Below are positions 11,541 through 21,809 of a stretch of DNA of 64,000 nt, one piece after another. The DNA is from Macrocystis pyrifera. Taxonomy: Eukaryota; Sar; Phaeophyceae; Laminariales; Laminariaceae. The first letter of the stretch is position 1. Each line of letters starts with the position of its first letter. Under the pieces are notes generated by a model, which saw only the letters and a list, made by a program, of their open reading frames with translations, searched no databases and was not told the origin of the DNA. The DNA is taken from the NCBI GenBank assembly GCA_031763025.1, contig JASSKH010000025.1, positions 10,942,665 to 11,006,664 on the forward strand, written 5' to 3'. Position numbers and translations under genes: made by a program.

Positions 11541-11636
11541 AAGGATCAGCGTAAGGGGATAGCTCGTGTGCCGGGTGACGCGCCGCTCAACCTTGCCATG
11601 AGGCGAGGGAGCTAAGGAAGAGATGGTGTTGTGAAG
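11541..11636 (-). mobile_element. Inverted LTR end fragment
   Basis: Its reverse complement repeats the 3' part of the preceding LTR (CTTCACAACACCATCTCTTC ... CCCCTTACGCTGAT). With 11380-11471 it makes an imperfect hairpin whose loop is the LTR leader. Confidence 0.7.
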
Positions 11637-11673
11637 TCTCAATTAAAGTTTGTTGACGAGTTGTGAGGTCAAA

Positions 11674-11791
11674 CCAGCAGTCCATCCCTCCCTGCGTTCA
11701 CCCTCTCGCACGAGCCACCATGACTTACAAGTCAACGCTAGGGTAAGGGGACAAGTCGTGCGCCGGGTGATGCGCCGGGATGGACTGCTGG
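11674..11791 (-). repeat. 118-bp segment bounded by perfect 15-bp inverted repeats
   Basis: CCAGCAGTCCATCCC (11674-11688) and its exact complement (11777-11791) bound a further inverted LTR-leader fragment. That fragment contains ACTTACAAGTC, as in the copia-2 leader near 35044, and CACCCGGCGCACGAC in complement. It may be a mobilised cassette or a recombination product. Confidence 0.6.
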
Positions 11792-11888
11792 ACGCCGTGG
11801 TGAGGGAGACCCGGTGAGAGTTTGTTGGGCAAAATGGATTATATGGTGACAATAGATGCGATGGACTGGCCGACGAGGAAAAGGGATG

Positions 11889-12090
11889 TACATTATCGTC
11901 TTTTTTTCGCGACATGCCGTGGAATGCCGTGGCACCACCTGCGGCTAAACCTTCCACGGCATCTTCCACGGCATGCCACGGAACTTTCCACGAACCTCCA
12001 CGGCATACCATGGGACCCTAACCCTAACCCTAACCCTAACCCTAACCCTTTCCTAGGTGCCGTGGACATTGGGGTGCCGTGGGCCCTGGG
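11889..12090 (+). repeat. Dispersed CCGTGG repeat with telomere-like core, copy 1
   Basis: The stretch is rich in GCCGTGG and CCATGG. At 12015-12049 it holds about five and a half CCCTAA units, flanked by CATACCATGGG and CCTAGGTGCCGTGGACAT. The same flanks with more units occur inverted at 30590-30815. The telomere-like run is therefore part of a dispersed repeat, not a chromosome end. Confidence 0.7.
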
Positions 12091-12135
12091 AAAAGGCCGC
12101 CGTCGGGGTAGGTTACAGTACTGGACTGCTGAATA

Positions 12136-12306
12136 ATGGCAGAATCTCAAGTCTATAGTGGAACACACGAAGACCACCAGCAGCAACAGCAGCAGCAACA
12201 GCAGCAGCAGCAGCAGCAGTACCAGCAAGCACGAGCAACGTTACCACCAGCATCATCACCAGCAGCAGCGGCAGCAGCGGCAGCAGCGGCAGCAGCACTA
12301 TTCTAA
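12136..12306 (+). CDS. Small polyQ/polyA ORF, hypothetical
   Basis: An ATG-started ORF of 56 codons: MAESQVYSGTHEDH, a 14-residue Gln run, then YQQARATLPPASSP and an Ala run made by GCAGCG repeats. The CAG tract is open in several frames, so coding status is uncertain. It may be a first exon or a remnant linked to the ORF at 12423. Confidence 0.25.
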   Translation: MAESQVYSGTHEDHQQQQQQQQQQQQQQYQQARATLPPASSPAAAAAAAAAAAALF

Positions 12307-12422
12307 TTCCCAAGGACAACAACGACAGCATCAAGTACACCCGGATCTCTACTATTAATACCACCAGCAACCGCAGTGTTATTATTAATACCAACGAGAT
12401 TATCACCACCACCACCAGCAAC

Positions 12423-12734
12423 ATGTCATCCAGCGAGACACGGCCGACGTTAGCTACGCACAACAAGTACAAGTTGGAGCAGATGGGAGAGGAGCAGGAT
12501 GGGAGAGGAGCATCAGCCCAGGAGAGCAACGCTCCACCATCAAGTGCAACATCCTTGATCGCGATTCCGTCCAGCAAAAAATCCGCGGTTTTGCCATTTT
12601 ACCGCAGTCAGCCAGAGTGTAATCAACAATGCTCAACGATGACAAAGCAGGAAGAGCGGATGGTGAACGAGGAAGAGAGAAGTACATGCTGGAAGGAATT
12701 TTTCAGCAGCTGGAGTAATTCTGTTTGTGATTGA
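12423..12734 (+). CDS. Hypothetical 103-residue ORF
   Basis: Starts MSSSETRPTLATHNKYKLEQ and ends WKEFFSSWSNSVCD. The same frame stays open upstream to about 12150 through Ser/Gly and Thr/Ile-rich codons without another ATG, so this could be the 3' part of a spliced gene. The residue mix, charged with few stretches of simple repeat, looks more protein-like than the neighbouring frames. No family is recognised. Confidence 0.3.
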   Translation: MSSSETRPTLATHNKYKLEQMGEEQDGRGASAQESNAPPSSATSLIAIPSSKKSAVLPFYRSQPECNQQCSTMTKQEERMVNEEERSTCWKEFFSSWSNSVCD

Positions 12735-13253
12735 ATGGTATACGAGCAACTCCAAACTCCAGTCATGTATTTTTAGTTTCACTACTACCTACCCTGGTAG
12801 ACTCTACTGCGTCGATTGTACCACCTAAAATCACAGTTCTCTGTCTGTAGACTGGAAAAGCTGAAATTTGGCGTTGGCTATTGGCAAATGGATGGGGAAT
12901 TAATTGTGCACATTTTCAGCATCACGTTTTGCGTACTGGCTGTCACTAGGCTGTGGTATGCTACCACGTTGTAGACCTTGCTCGATTGTTTGAGTTGTTT
13001 TTGTTTTTTCCTGAAATTAATGTTGTGATTGGCAAATGGATGATTGTGAATTTATATCCCTGTTTGCGTAAACATCATGCATGTAATATATGAATTTTCA
13101 GTGATTGCGCTATTATAATTCGTTTTGAATTTATAAAAAATTCGTTTTGGTTATTTTTTTTGGTGCTCAATCCACCAACTGCCAATGGATGTACTTGATA
13201 TGTTATACCTTGTACGTACGCACTATCACTGGATGGACGATGGCTTGTTGCTA
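12735..13253. other. Non-coding stretch
   Basis: AT-rich sequence with no gene or clear repeat. The phrase GGCAAATGGATG occurs twice, near 12884 and 13030. Confidence 0.4.
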
Positions 13254-13359
13254 CTACGGGGGTACATAGTTAACAGGACCTATGGCATACATAAAAACCT
13301 ATATATTTAGGTATTTTTACTAACAATATTTGGTCCTGTTTACTATGGTCCCCCGTAAT
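13254..13359 (+). mobile_element. MITE copy 2 (about 106 bp)
   Basis: Runs from CTACGGGGGT...CATAGTTAACAGGACC to GGTCCTGTTTACTATGG...CCCCCGTAAT. The arms pair over about 28 bp. It abuts repeat R directly. Confidence 0.75.
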
Positions 13360-13843
13360 ATATGTGTACGTGCGTATATTTGTCAATTTTTCGTACTTTT
13401 GCCAACTTCTCTCTTCGTACAACACTTTTCGGCATAGCACCAAATGCTCGGACACAGGAAGCCCGACCGGACACATTGGTCGAGGTCTCGGAACGATCCG
13501 TGCACTCTGGAGCACGTGGCGAGCGCGCAAAGTTTTTTTTCCGGCGGGAGTGGATAAGACGATTTCCCTGGTTTCAGTACGAGAGGCCTTATTTTGTTCG
13601 TACGTATCCGTACATACATGCTCTCTGTTTCCCCCCCCCGGCTCTCATGAGCTGTGAGTACACAGCTCAAGCATATACCAGGTACACAACAGACAACATG
13701 CACAGATCCCATCGTTCCAACGCTGTCGCCCACACGCCGTGCGTGTTCGACACACCCATATGCGCAGTGTTGCTGTGGTTGGTTGTGTTTGTCGGAGCCT
13801 GCCGTCCGCATTCCACGGTCAGCCATATGTTATTTTTTTTATC
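13360..13843 (+). repeat. Repeat R, copy 1, left part
   Basis: It matches about 50740-51235 over most of its length, with shared phrases such as TTTGTCAA-TTTTCGTACTTTTGCCA, CGGCGGGAGTGGATAAGACG and GCGCAGTGTTGCTGTGGTTG. Its continuation lies at 21810-22000, past the LINE insertion. Open frames in it are not conserved between copies. Confidence 0.75.
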
Positions 13844-14518
13844 CGTGTCGGTATCCGAGAAGAAGACAGAGACGATGCTCCTACGAACACCAGATCAGAC
13901 GTATACCACCTCACTGCTCGCGATCGAAGCTGCAGGCCAAAAGTATAAACAGACGACCCAGTTTTTATACCTAGGGGGCATTATCCACGAGAACGCTGAC
14001 CTCTCCTTCGAAGTCGAGCGACGAATCCGTCTGATGCGGGCATGCCTCAAACGGTATGATCCGGAACTGTACGATAGGACGAACGCACCGCTTAGTCTGA
14101 AAGTCCGGATGCTGAAGGCCGAGGTGATTGAGACCTTGCTGTACGGTTGCGTGGCGTGGACCCTCAATGCGGACCACTTCGCCAAGCTTCGATCAGCCCA
14201 CCACGAAGTCCTTCTGCGAGTCATTCGCTTCCAGCGCCGACTACGCCCCGACCACACCACCCTCTCGTATGCGAAGGCGCTCAGGATAACACGATGCGAA
14301 AGTATCGAAACGACCATCCGTCAACGGCGACTCTTCTTTGCGGGCGCTCTGGTGCGGCAACACGAGGGGCGATTGCCCAGTCGGTTGATGTTCGGGACGA
14401 TCGCTGGTGGGGGGAGCCCGAAACCAGGCGGGCAGCCCAAGACTTGGCCTAGGGCCATTACTGAGGACCTTAGAGAGTGTTCAAAACCACCGAGGGATCA
14501 ACGGAAGACTCCCCCTTA
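13844..14518 (+). pseudogene. LINE-A reverse transcriptase C-terminal region, part 1
   Basis: Encodes the region after the YADD box: [40 protein letters not shown] and [18 protein letters not shown], closely matching LINE-B and LINE-C. The catalytic YADD part is missing through 5' truncation. The frame ends at the Harbinger insertion and resumes at 16467 with LVFGVGTALWTTAAKQTGKW, up to E3 at 16722. It is not functional. Confidence 0.85.
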
Positions 14519-14923
14519 GGGCCGTTCTAATCGAAGCGTCAAAATTTCCAAATTTTCCAAATTCTTGATCTGGATTTCCTGAAAAATGCGATGGGCATTC
14601 TTATCGAGGGCGGAGTTGTTTTTGTCGTGATTTTCCATATTTTTTTAAAAACGACCCCCACTCCCACACAACACCAGCCGGCACTCTCGTCGTCACAGAG
14701 CAAGCATGAGCCAATCAACCCCTAGGCCACAGAGGAAAACACCTAGGCCATGTAGGTTTATGCAACCTAGCGATAACAGCGATGACAGGGCCACCGCGGG
14801 CCCAAGCCGGGCGGTGATGCCTGGTTTTTCAGGTAGAACCAGCGGGGCGAGTTTGGCGCCAAGCAGTAGAAGTGAACACGACAGCAGTAACAACAGCTAC
14901 GCAAGAACGAGCAACTCGGTAGC

Positions 14924-15388
<465 letters not shown>

Positions 15389-15720
15389 ATTTCTGTTGTA
15401 AAGCTGCTGCACATGCAGCTGCTAGAGCAGGTTCATTATTGCTGCTGCTAGCCACGTACGGGTTCTAACGCTGCTGTCGTACGAGTAGAGCTGGGTTCGA
15501 GCGACAGCGCGAAGGTTACACACAACTCACACACACCTGGTATACAGAAACGGGGTTTCATACCACGTGTACGTGTATCAGGTTTCACGACTTGTAGCTT
15601 TGCCGCACAACGTTTCACAGTGTCAGGTGGCGTGCAAGGTGCTCGTAGTGCGTCCAGATTGTATACAGCACCAGTTGCGGTGCAAGATACCAGAGGCACC
15701 CAAACTACTACACACGGAGA

Positions 15721-16206
15721 CTATGCTAGATGAAAGTCGACCCAAGACAGCGATAACGACGATAACTGAGAGGTGAGCAAGAAGTGGCGCCAGCGCGCTA
15801 CAAGGAAAGCACAACACACACACGAAACAGTCGTATCACGCTCACGTCCATAGTGCTCGTCTTTTTCAAGGACTGGGCGGAGCAAGTCGGCGAGCTTCGC
15901 GAAACTCTCTTCAGGCATCCGAAAAGTCCTCCGGAAAGCTTTCCGGCGACGGAGGTCTTCCCTCAGCTCTGCCCACGAGAGCCGGTACGGCTCATGGATC
16001 GGCGATCGTCTCTTGGGAACATGTGGTGTAGCTCCTGCTGTCATGAACATGCCCAGCACGACGAGAGCAGCAGCGTCGTCGTGCTGGATCGCCTTCAGCA
16101 TGTTTCTGCCCCTCGCTTCTGGAAAATTATAGGGGTTGAATCGTTGTCTCGTACGACTCAATGACGAGTCCTCCGGAGACCCGGACCGCTTCCTTCCACC
16201 TTCCAT
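15721..16206 (-). pseudogene. Harbinger-type transposase, N-terminal fragment
   Basis: ATG at 16206 (MEGGRKRSGSPEDSSL). The stretch LREDLRRRKAFRRTFRMPEE, followed by SFAKLADLLRPVLEKD, resembles the N-terminal region of PIF/Harbinger transposases upstream of the DDE domain. Similarity ends soon after GRERDTT. A splice donor may follow, but no catalytic Asp/Glu motifs are seen before the other terminus. Its position between TTA-flanked inverted repeats supports the call. Confidence 0.6.
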
Positions 16207-16466
16207 AATATGTGACCTCCCTGGCCAACGTCTCAAGCTACCCGCTTGTCCCAGCGTCGAGCGACGGCGCGGGTTGGAACACTGCCTCGAATATCGTGAA
16301 AATCGTGAAAGGTGTGATTGGTTTTCCAAAATTTGGAACGGGAACACTTCGTGATTTTTCAGGGGCTGAAGAATTTCCAAAATTACGACAGAACGCCTCC
16401 GTATCTTTATACAGATTTCCAATATTTGGAAAATTTGGAAAAAAAAGACATCGATTAGAACGGCCC

Positions 16467-16721
16467 TTAGTCTTTGGAGTTGGGACCGCACTATGGACCA
16501 CTGCAGCAAAACAGACGGGAAAATGGTACCGGGGAATCCTCGAAGCAGCTGAACAGTTCATGGGCAGGTGGCACGAGGCTGAGGCAAAGCTGAGTAGACA
16601 GCGCCGTGCATCCGCTGCGGGTAGTGTTAGAGGGAATGGGGGGAGGGGTAGTAGCAGGAGGGGTAGAAGGAACACCGTACAAGTGTATGGGGGCAGGGGG
16701 GGGAAAAGGAGGAGTAGAAGG
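16467..16721 (+). pseudogene. LINE-A reverse transcriptase C-terminal region, part 2
   Basis: Resumes the LINE-A frame after the Harbinger insertion: LVFGVGTALWTTAAKQTGKW, then [20 protein letters not shown]. The Arg/Gly-rich tail is cut by E3 within GTAGAAGG. Confidence 0.8.
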
Positions 16722-16925
16722 TGTTCGGAGTGCTCACGTACTTGGTGTATGGATTCATGTGTAACGGTATTTGGGAGTTCCACACAGGAAATATGCGTGT
16801 TTCTGTGTGGAACGGTTAGCGGGTTGGGACGTATCTTATCCGCCGCTTTCTCACTTCTTCTTTCTTCTTCTTCTTCTTCTTCATGTTCTCCCAATGGCCT
16901 ATCATAACAGTGAGTACATCGAACA
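16722..16925 (+). repeat. E3 5' LTR
   Basis: 204 bp. It matches the 3' LTR except for a block of about 69 bp present only there, after CATGTTCTCCC. A strong splice-donor-like ACAGTGAGTAC lies near its end. Confidence 0.85.
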
Positions 16926-17322
16926 CGCTAGCGAACTGTTCCAATGGGACGCGCTCGCTGATTGGGACTTGCTGGGAGAGATATATGTTCCGGCTCTGAG
17001 TGGAAGCGAGATGGCCACAATCGGCACAGGCGAGATCCGATGCAAAAGGTGCGAGCGGACTGGTCACACCCTACCGCAGTGTAGGGCGGTGGTGCAACTC
17101 ATGGACGCTCCGGCCCCACCTCTCCATACCTACTTCGACGCTGCAATGCTGCCTCCTGGCTACCACTACATCGATTACAGTCGTGTCCTCACCAGTGCCG
17201 AGCTGGCATCCCTGCCATCGCAGCAGTGGGTCGCAGAGCGGAGACAACGACAGCTGGGGCAGCAGCACCAGCAGCAGCAGCAACACCAGCAACAACAGCA
17301 GGAGTTCAGGGAACAAGGATAG
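16894..17322 (+). CDS. E3 ORF1: small CCHC zinc-knuckle protein
   Basis: 142 residues from ATG 16894. CKRCERTGHTLPQC is a perfect CX2CX4HX4C zinc knuckle near residue 50, the nucleic-acid-binding motif of Gag proteins. A Gln/His-rich tail (QQQHQQQQQHQQQQQEF) follows. The chosen ATG lies inside the 5' LTR, and the matching place in the 3' LTR reads TTGG, so translation may instead start at the Met before ATIGTGEIRC. It is most simply a reduced Gag or RNA-packaging protein. No capsid domain is recognised. Confidence 0.6.
   Translation: MAYHNSEYIEHASELFQWDALADWDLLGEIYVPALSGSEMATIGTGEIRCKRCERTGHTLPQCRAVVQLMDAPAPPLHTYFDAAMLPPGYHYIDYSRVLTSAELASLPSQQWVAERRQRQLGQQHQQQQQHQQQQQEFREQG
16926..16933 (+). 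promoter_or_regulatory. E3 candidate primer-binding site CGCTAGCG
   Basis: Directly follows the LTR end (GAACA|CGCTAGCG), exactly as in copia-1 (CAACA|CGCTAGCG). Sequence beyond these 8 bp is not shared. Confidence 0.55.
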
Positions 17323-17790
17323 CTAGTGAACTGAACCAGAAACAGGGAGTGTTTTTCTTTTTGGTTCTGACACAAAACGGATATTGTTTCGTGAATAGTA
17401 AGCGCCGGGCAACTCTATGGGGAAAGATATTTGGTATCTCGCGTTAGCTACGATCTAATAATTTGTGGCGGGAGTAGGGGGCACAGGGAGACGTGTGTCT
17501 CGGGGAATGGGGTTCCTCGCGAGTTCTATCATTTAGCTATCTCTATGATTGTTTTGTTTTTTACGGCATTGAGCTGTTGCAAAGGAGATCTGCAATAGTT
17601 TAACACAGGAGGAAGAGGTTTTTGCTTGTAAGGTACAGGTTTCCTCTTGAAATATTTTAGTTGGTTTTTGATCATGGAGATGAGTTTTGTTCTGTTATCT
17701 TGAATTGTCAATGCTGTTTTGATGAAAAAGCAGGGAGTGTGTTCGAATGTGCTTGTTCAGCATTTGACGGTTTCATGACTATTCGGTATA

Positions 17791-18720
17791 TTGGCTTATT
17801 ATGAGATTATTTGGTGGTTACTTCTGTGGGTGTACGTGATCCCCACCAGGGCCACTTCCATCTGTATCTACTCTGCCGGGAGAATAATACTAAAACCTGA
17901 AACATCATCTTTCTTCGCCTGGGACTTATCAACACAGCAGTGGCTCGAGCAACAGTTTCAACAACAGCAGCAATACAAGCAGCAGCTCGAGAAGCAACGG
18001 CAGCAACTCGAGCAGCAGAGGCTCGACCAGGAGCAGCAACGGCAGCAGTTCCTCCAGCGCGTGCAGCAACAGCAGCAGCAACACCAGCGGCAACAGCAGG
18101 AGCAGCAGTGGCTCGAGCAACAGTTTCAACAACAGCAGCAATACAAGCAGCTGCTCGAGAAGCAACGGCAGCAGTTCCTCCAGCGAATGCAGCAGCAGCA
18201 GCAGCAACACCAGCAGCAACAGGAGGAGCAGCAGTGGCTCGAGCAACAGTTTCAACAGCAACAGCAATACAAGAAGCAGCTCGAGAAGCAATGGCAGCAA
18301 CTCGAGCAGCGGAGGCTCGACCAGGAGCAGCAACGGCAGCAGTTCCTCCAGCGCGTGCAGCAGCAGCGGCAGCCTTTTGGGGCGACTGCTGTGGCCGCGG
18401 GAGGTGCAAACGGGCAGTTTGCATGCCAGTGTATTTCTGCTTCTTTTACGCCTTCTGCGGAACGCCGGGCAGATAGTTTTTCGAAGAGTACGTGTGGAAA
18501 TGAGAGCGAGGGAGAGAGAGAGAGAGGGGGGGGGAGGAGGTTGGTGAGAGGCTGGAGTACAACACGCGGGCGATGCAGGGGCAGTTGCCCGGTGAGACAG
18601 AGCGGAATGCTCTTCCAAGCCGGCCGACTATCGCGACGGGAGGGATTTCCCCGAACGCGAGAAAATATGTGCCCGATGGTACACACGGCGAGGACGCAAT
18701 GGAGTACAACACGCGGGTGA
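17791..18720 (+). CDS. E3 ORF2: Gln-rich coiled-coil protein, hypothetical
   Basis: A 309-codon open frame without an ATG near its start, so it is probably an exon; an acceptor-like AACACAG precedes the repeats at 17937. Residues from about 50 to 190 are three repeats with the order QQWLEQQFQQQQQYKQ, LEKQRQQ, LDQEQQRQQFLQRV. Leu/Phe/Val recur at heptad-like spacing, which suggests a coiled coil. The last part (Cys- and Arg-rich) overlaps ORF3 in another frame and is probably not coding. It could be an assembly protein of the element or simple repeat expansion. Confidence 0.35.
   Translation: MAYYEIIWWLLLWVYVIPTRATSICIYSAGRIILKPETSSFFAWDLSTQQWLEQQFQQQQQYKQQLEKQRQQLEQQRLDQEQQRQQFLQRVQQQQQQHQRQQQEQQWLEQQFQQQQQYKQLLEKQRQQFLQRMQQQQQQHQQQQEEQQWLEQQFQQQQQYKKQLEKQWQQLEQRRLDQEQQRQQFLQRVQQQRQPFGATAVAAGGANGQFACQCISASFTPSAERRADSFSKSTCGNESEGERERGGGRRLVRGWSTTRGRCRGSCPVRQSGMLFQAGRLSRREGFPRTRENMCPMVHTARTQWSTTRG
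17938..18365 (+). repeat. Three long imperfect repeats encoding the Gln-rich coiled coil
   Basis: The units begin CAGTGGCTCGAGCAACAG at about 17938, 18108 and 18234. The second unit lacks the LEQQRLDQEQQR block, and the third ends before the QQQQHQRQQQ block. Differences keep the Gln reading frame. Confidence 0.8.
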
Positions 18721-18848
18721 TGCACAGGCAGTTGCCTGGTGAGACTGAGCTGAATGCTCCTCCAACCTTGCCGATCATCGACGACGCGGGAGGGACTTCC
18801 CCGCGCGCGAGAGAGAGCGTACCAGAGGGTACGCGTGAGCAAGGACGC
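18555..18848 (+). repeat. Tandem duplication of about 147 bp
   Basis: Two units begin GAGTACAACACGCGGG (18555 and 18703). In the ORF3 frame both encode EYNTR-M--QLPGETE-NA-P followed by a VP-GT block. The protein pattern is better kept than the bases, which favours this frame as once coding. Confidence 0.75.
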
Positions 18849-19211
18849 CTGCTTGGCCGGCAGGAGCCGTCGCCTACGAAAATAGGCGAGACATCACGAG
18901 GGGTTGTAAGCGATACGCATCGGAGCAAGTACGGCATCGCTGTTGTGCTTGCACCCGAGGAGGAGCCGTCCGACGAACCCGGTACAGAAAACAGCGTGGA
19001 GGAAATGAGGATTTCCGAGGTGATGGAGGGGTGTCCGGAGCCGAGGACGGCAACCGTGAGGCGGAGAGCAAGGCGGGAGAGGGGCAATGGAGGGAGAGCC
19101 CGCATGGCTGACCGAGGGTGGCAGAGCAGGCTGCGTCGGAGGACGAGAACGAAGCGGACACGAGTTAAAGAGAAGATGAAGGAGACCGAGAGTTGGAAGC
19201 TGGGAGCTTGA
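18573..19211 (+). CDS. E3 ORF3: hypothetical 212-residue protein with duplicated segment
   Basis: ATG at 18573. The frame is open from 18504. The N-terminal third carries the duplicated QLPGETE segment, followed by an acidic stretch (APEEEPSDEPGTENSVEEM). The C-terminus is very basic (VRRRARRERGNGGRAR, RLRRRTRTKRTRVKEKMKE) and might bind nucleic acid. No family is recognised. It may derive from the linker of an LTR-element polyprotein, but that is a guess. Confidence 0.35.
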   Translation: MQGQLPGETERNALPSRPTIATGGISPNARKYVPDGTHGEDAMEYNTRVMHRQLPGETELNAPPTLPIIDDAGGTSPRARESVPEGTREQGRLLGRQEPSPTKIGETSRGVVSDTHRSKYGIAVVLAPEEEPSDEPGTENSVEEMRISEVMEGCPEPRTATVRRRARRERGNGGRARMADRGWQSRLRRRTRTKRTRVKEKMKETESWKLGA

Positions 19212-20397
19212 TGGAAATTACAGGTTGTATTTTATTTTTCTTCGTTCGTTCCGTTTGGTTGAATGATTTGGTTTTACTGTACCGCACGCGTATTGTTTTT
19301 GGGCCGACATTTTGAGATACGATGGATTTGTTTTTTTTTTGAGCGGTATGTTTTTGATGACTGCTGTATCTTGCCCTCCCCCTGACGCCAACCCCCCCCC
19401 CCCCCCGCTTGCGCGTTGTTGAGGTTGACCTGTTTATGAGTGAATCAGCGTTTGGTAGGGTATGCGATGAGCGTCAGAGGTAGCTTTGCGGTAGCCTACA
19501 GCCGTGCCCGGACGAGTGTAGCTGTATTACTGTGCTGTTTCTTTGCGTCGATATTTTGAGCAGGACATGAGTGACGAGGAGATTTATTTTTGGTCGTGTG
19601 ATTGATCCCTATTTGATGATCCTCGAAATTAGGATATTTAGCACTAAGTCATTTGTGGTAAAATACGAGTACATCTAAATTACGGGTATTTCTATTCAAG
19701 TGATTTACGTGTATATTAATGGTTGATGACATGATAGTTGATAGCTGATTGCGTCATTCTGGAATTCTGTTTTTTTTTGTAGTATATGATACTGGCACGT
19801 ACAATGTACGGCCGCAGCAAGAGGCGGCAGTACGGAGTGTTTTGTGCGTTTGTGATCGATAACAATCTGGCGTGCTCCGTCCCAGCATTGTAGCGATGCG
19901 AGGGCCTACAGTCATGATAGAAGAGTGGCCATGCATGACATCGAGTACCGAATCCCCTTCCGCTCCCCTAGCTGTTTGCATGGCCAAGTACGGGCACAAG
20001 GGGGACCATACAGTGTTACACTATACCCGTACTGGGTTTCTCAAGTTTATGGATTTCCTGAGTTGTGGAATCGATCGTGATTCATGAGTGATGCTTTTTA
20101 TCCCGTTCCGTTGGGGCTGGAAGACTGCTGTAGCAGGAAAGCTGAAATATTTGGAACTACTATACAACATTATTATTAATACATATCTACGTACGTAACG
20201 CGGAATTGAAATCTGTAGTATACTAAGTCGACCGCACTAAACTGGGGCGTTATTTCAGAGACGAAATTCTGGGTTTTCGTTGCCATTTGACTGGATTTAG
20301 TGTGTCCCCTGTAGAGAGGCTATATCGGATTGGTATTTGATTCAGATGGAGAGATAAAAAAAGGGGGGACTGCAGTACTATATAAATGATGCAAGGA
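19212..20397. other. E3 interior, non-coding
   Basis: Mostly T-rich non-coding sequence. A C run of about 17 lies at 19390-19407. The small frames here show no protein-like conservation. Confidence 0.4.
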
Positions 20398-20463
20398 TTC
20401 GATTGATTGTTTTCTGAGATTATTGATTGTTTTCTGAGATTATTGATTGTTTTCTGAGATTTT
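20398..20463 (+). repeat. Three 22-bp tandem units in E3
   Basis: ATTGATTGTTTTCTGAGATT is repeated three times shortly before the 3' LTR. Confidence 0.85.
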
Positions 20464-20817
20464 GAGGAGTTGCTTTGTGGGCTTTTCTGGGCTTGGCGGG
20501 CTTGATCTTTCTGTACAGTCGAGATTTGAAGAGTTGATTTCTGTTTTTTCTCTGAATTATTATTTTTCGGGTTTTGAGCAGCTGTTCTTGCGGTACTATT
20601 TTCTGAGATATGAAGATCAAGTTTCTTTCTTTGTGAGATTTGAGACTTTGATATTTGTATTTGTGGTATTCTGATTTGAGGCATTGGTGGTATTGACATA
20701 TACTTATCTTTGAGTACAATACCTTGGATTTGGATTTTAGGTGATCGTGGTTTATCATCATGGCATGGTTTTCATGAGCGATGTTTGGTTATCCCATTCA
20801 CCAAGCAGCCAAGTAGA

Positions 20818-20831
20818 GAGCAGAGGGGGGC
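20818..20831 (+). promoter_or_regulatory. E3 polypurine tract
   Basis: GAGCAGAGGGGGGC lies directly before the 3' LTR. It differs from the copia-1 tract core GAGCAGGGGGGC by two inserted bases (GA). Confidence 0.75.
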
Positions 20832-21104
20832 TGTTCGGATTCACGTACTTGGTGTATGGATTCATGTGTAACGGTATTTGGGAGTTCCACACAGGAAATA
20901 TGCGTGTTTCTGTGTGGAACGGTTAGCGGGTTGGGACGTATCTTATCCGCCGCTTTCTCACTTACTTCTTCTTCTTATTCTTCATGTTCTCCCCCTTTCT
21001 TCCGTGTCTTGTGTATTCTAAGCGATAATATATATATACACCCTGGAGGGGCTTCTACGAACTGACTCAGGCTTGGCCTATCATATCAGTGAGTGCATCG
21101 AACA
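20832..21104 (+). repeat. E3 3' LTR
   Basis: 273 bp, TGTTCGGATTCACG to GTGAGTGCATCGAACA. It keeps the block of about 69 bp missing from the 5' LTR, which contains a TATATATATA stretch and GGAGGGGCTTCTACG. Confidence 0.85.
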
Positions 21105-21109
21105 GAAGG

Positions 21110-21809
21110 GAAACCGCGGTAGAAGAGAGTAGCAGAGAGACCGCAGATAGGGGAAGCAAGGTACCAGGCCGACTAATAGGTAGGACTTTTCTTTGCTACT
21201 CGTACCGCCAACTGCTGCGGCCGTTCGGTATGTATTGGCTTGGTGCTTTGATTTTTTTTCCATGTTGAATTAACTTTTTCCTATATTTTCCCCTTCTTAT
21301 CCTTATGAAAGAAGTACTACATAGTGGGTGGGTGACGAGCGTATTTTGGCCCACTCATTATTTCTCTTTATACTTAGTTAAGTGTTCACCGGGATGCATA
21401 TTATAGTCCCCTTTTTCCTTCTCGTTTCTTCCCCCTTGCACGTCCCTTTTGGCTCATGGTCGGGGTAAGTATGTGTGTGTGAGCTTTGGCTTCCCATTTT
21501 ATTTATTTATTTGGGATTCTTCTCATTTTCTTTTTCTTTTTCGGTTTGGTTTCTTTGTTGCTTCTCTTTCTTTATGGTGGATTTTGGTTGATGGCGTATG
21601 TATTTATGTTGTGTCGGCCGCACCTAGTGCGAAGGCATGGTATTGCGTAGGCTTTTAATGCATTACGGTGTGTTATCTCTGTGTCGTAGTCTGTGACCAC
21701 AGAGCTCGTATCTTTCTAGGGTGAAGAATCAGCACGGACACTGGGCTTGCTGGATGTCGACGAGTAGAAGAACGGTTTAATGTGAAGAACACACACACAC
21801 ACACACACA
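21110..21809 (+). repeat. LINE-A 3' tail, (AC)n subfamily
   Basis: Resumes LINE-A after E3 with GAAACCGCGG. It includes CTACTCGTACCGCCAACTGC and the 3' module ATCAGCACGGACACTGG ... GGTTTAATGTGAAGAA, ending in (AC)n. The same 3' end recurs alone at 48880-49266 and 52486-52797. Confidence 0.8.

Larger units (their letters stand above)
16722..21104 (+). mobile_element. E3: non-autonomous LTR retrotransposon
   Basis: It has direct LTRs at 16722-16925 (204 bp) and 20832-21104 (273 bp). Both start TGTTCGGA and end CATCGAACA. A perfect 5-bp duplication, GAAGG, flanks it (16717-16721 and 21105-21109) inside LINE-A. CGCTAGCG follows the 5' LTR directly, and a GAGCAGAGGGGGGC tract precedes the 3' LTR. 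No protease, integrase or RT is visible in the 3.9-kb interior. Instead it holds a small CCHC-knuckle ORF, a Gln-rich coiled-coil ORF and a third ORF with a duplicated segment. It was probably mobilised by copia enzymes through the shared priming sites. Confidence 0.85.

Noticed and set aside
17807..18618. Minus-strand Leu- and Ala-rich frames opposite the E3 Gln repeats
   Set aside because: CTG/GCA readings of CAG repeats; only the Gln frame shows coiled-coil spacing.
20250..20761. Minus-strand Lys/Ser/Ile-rich ORFs inside E3
   Set aside because: They arise from T-rich sequence and the 22-bp triplicate; no protein-like pattern.
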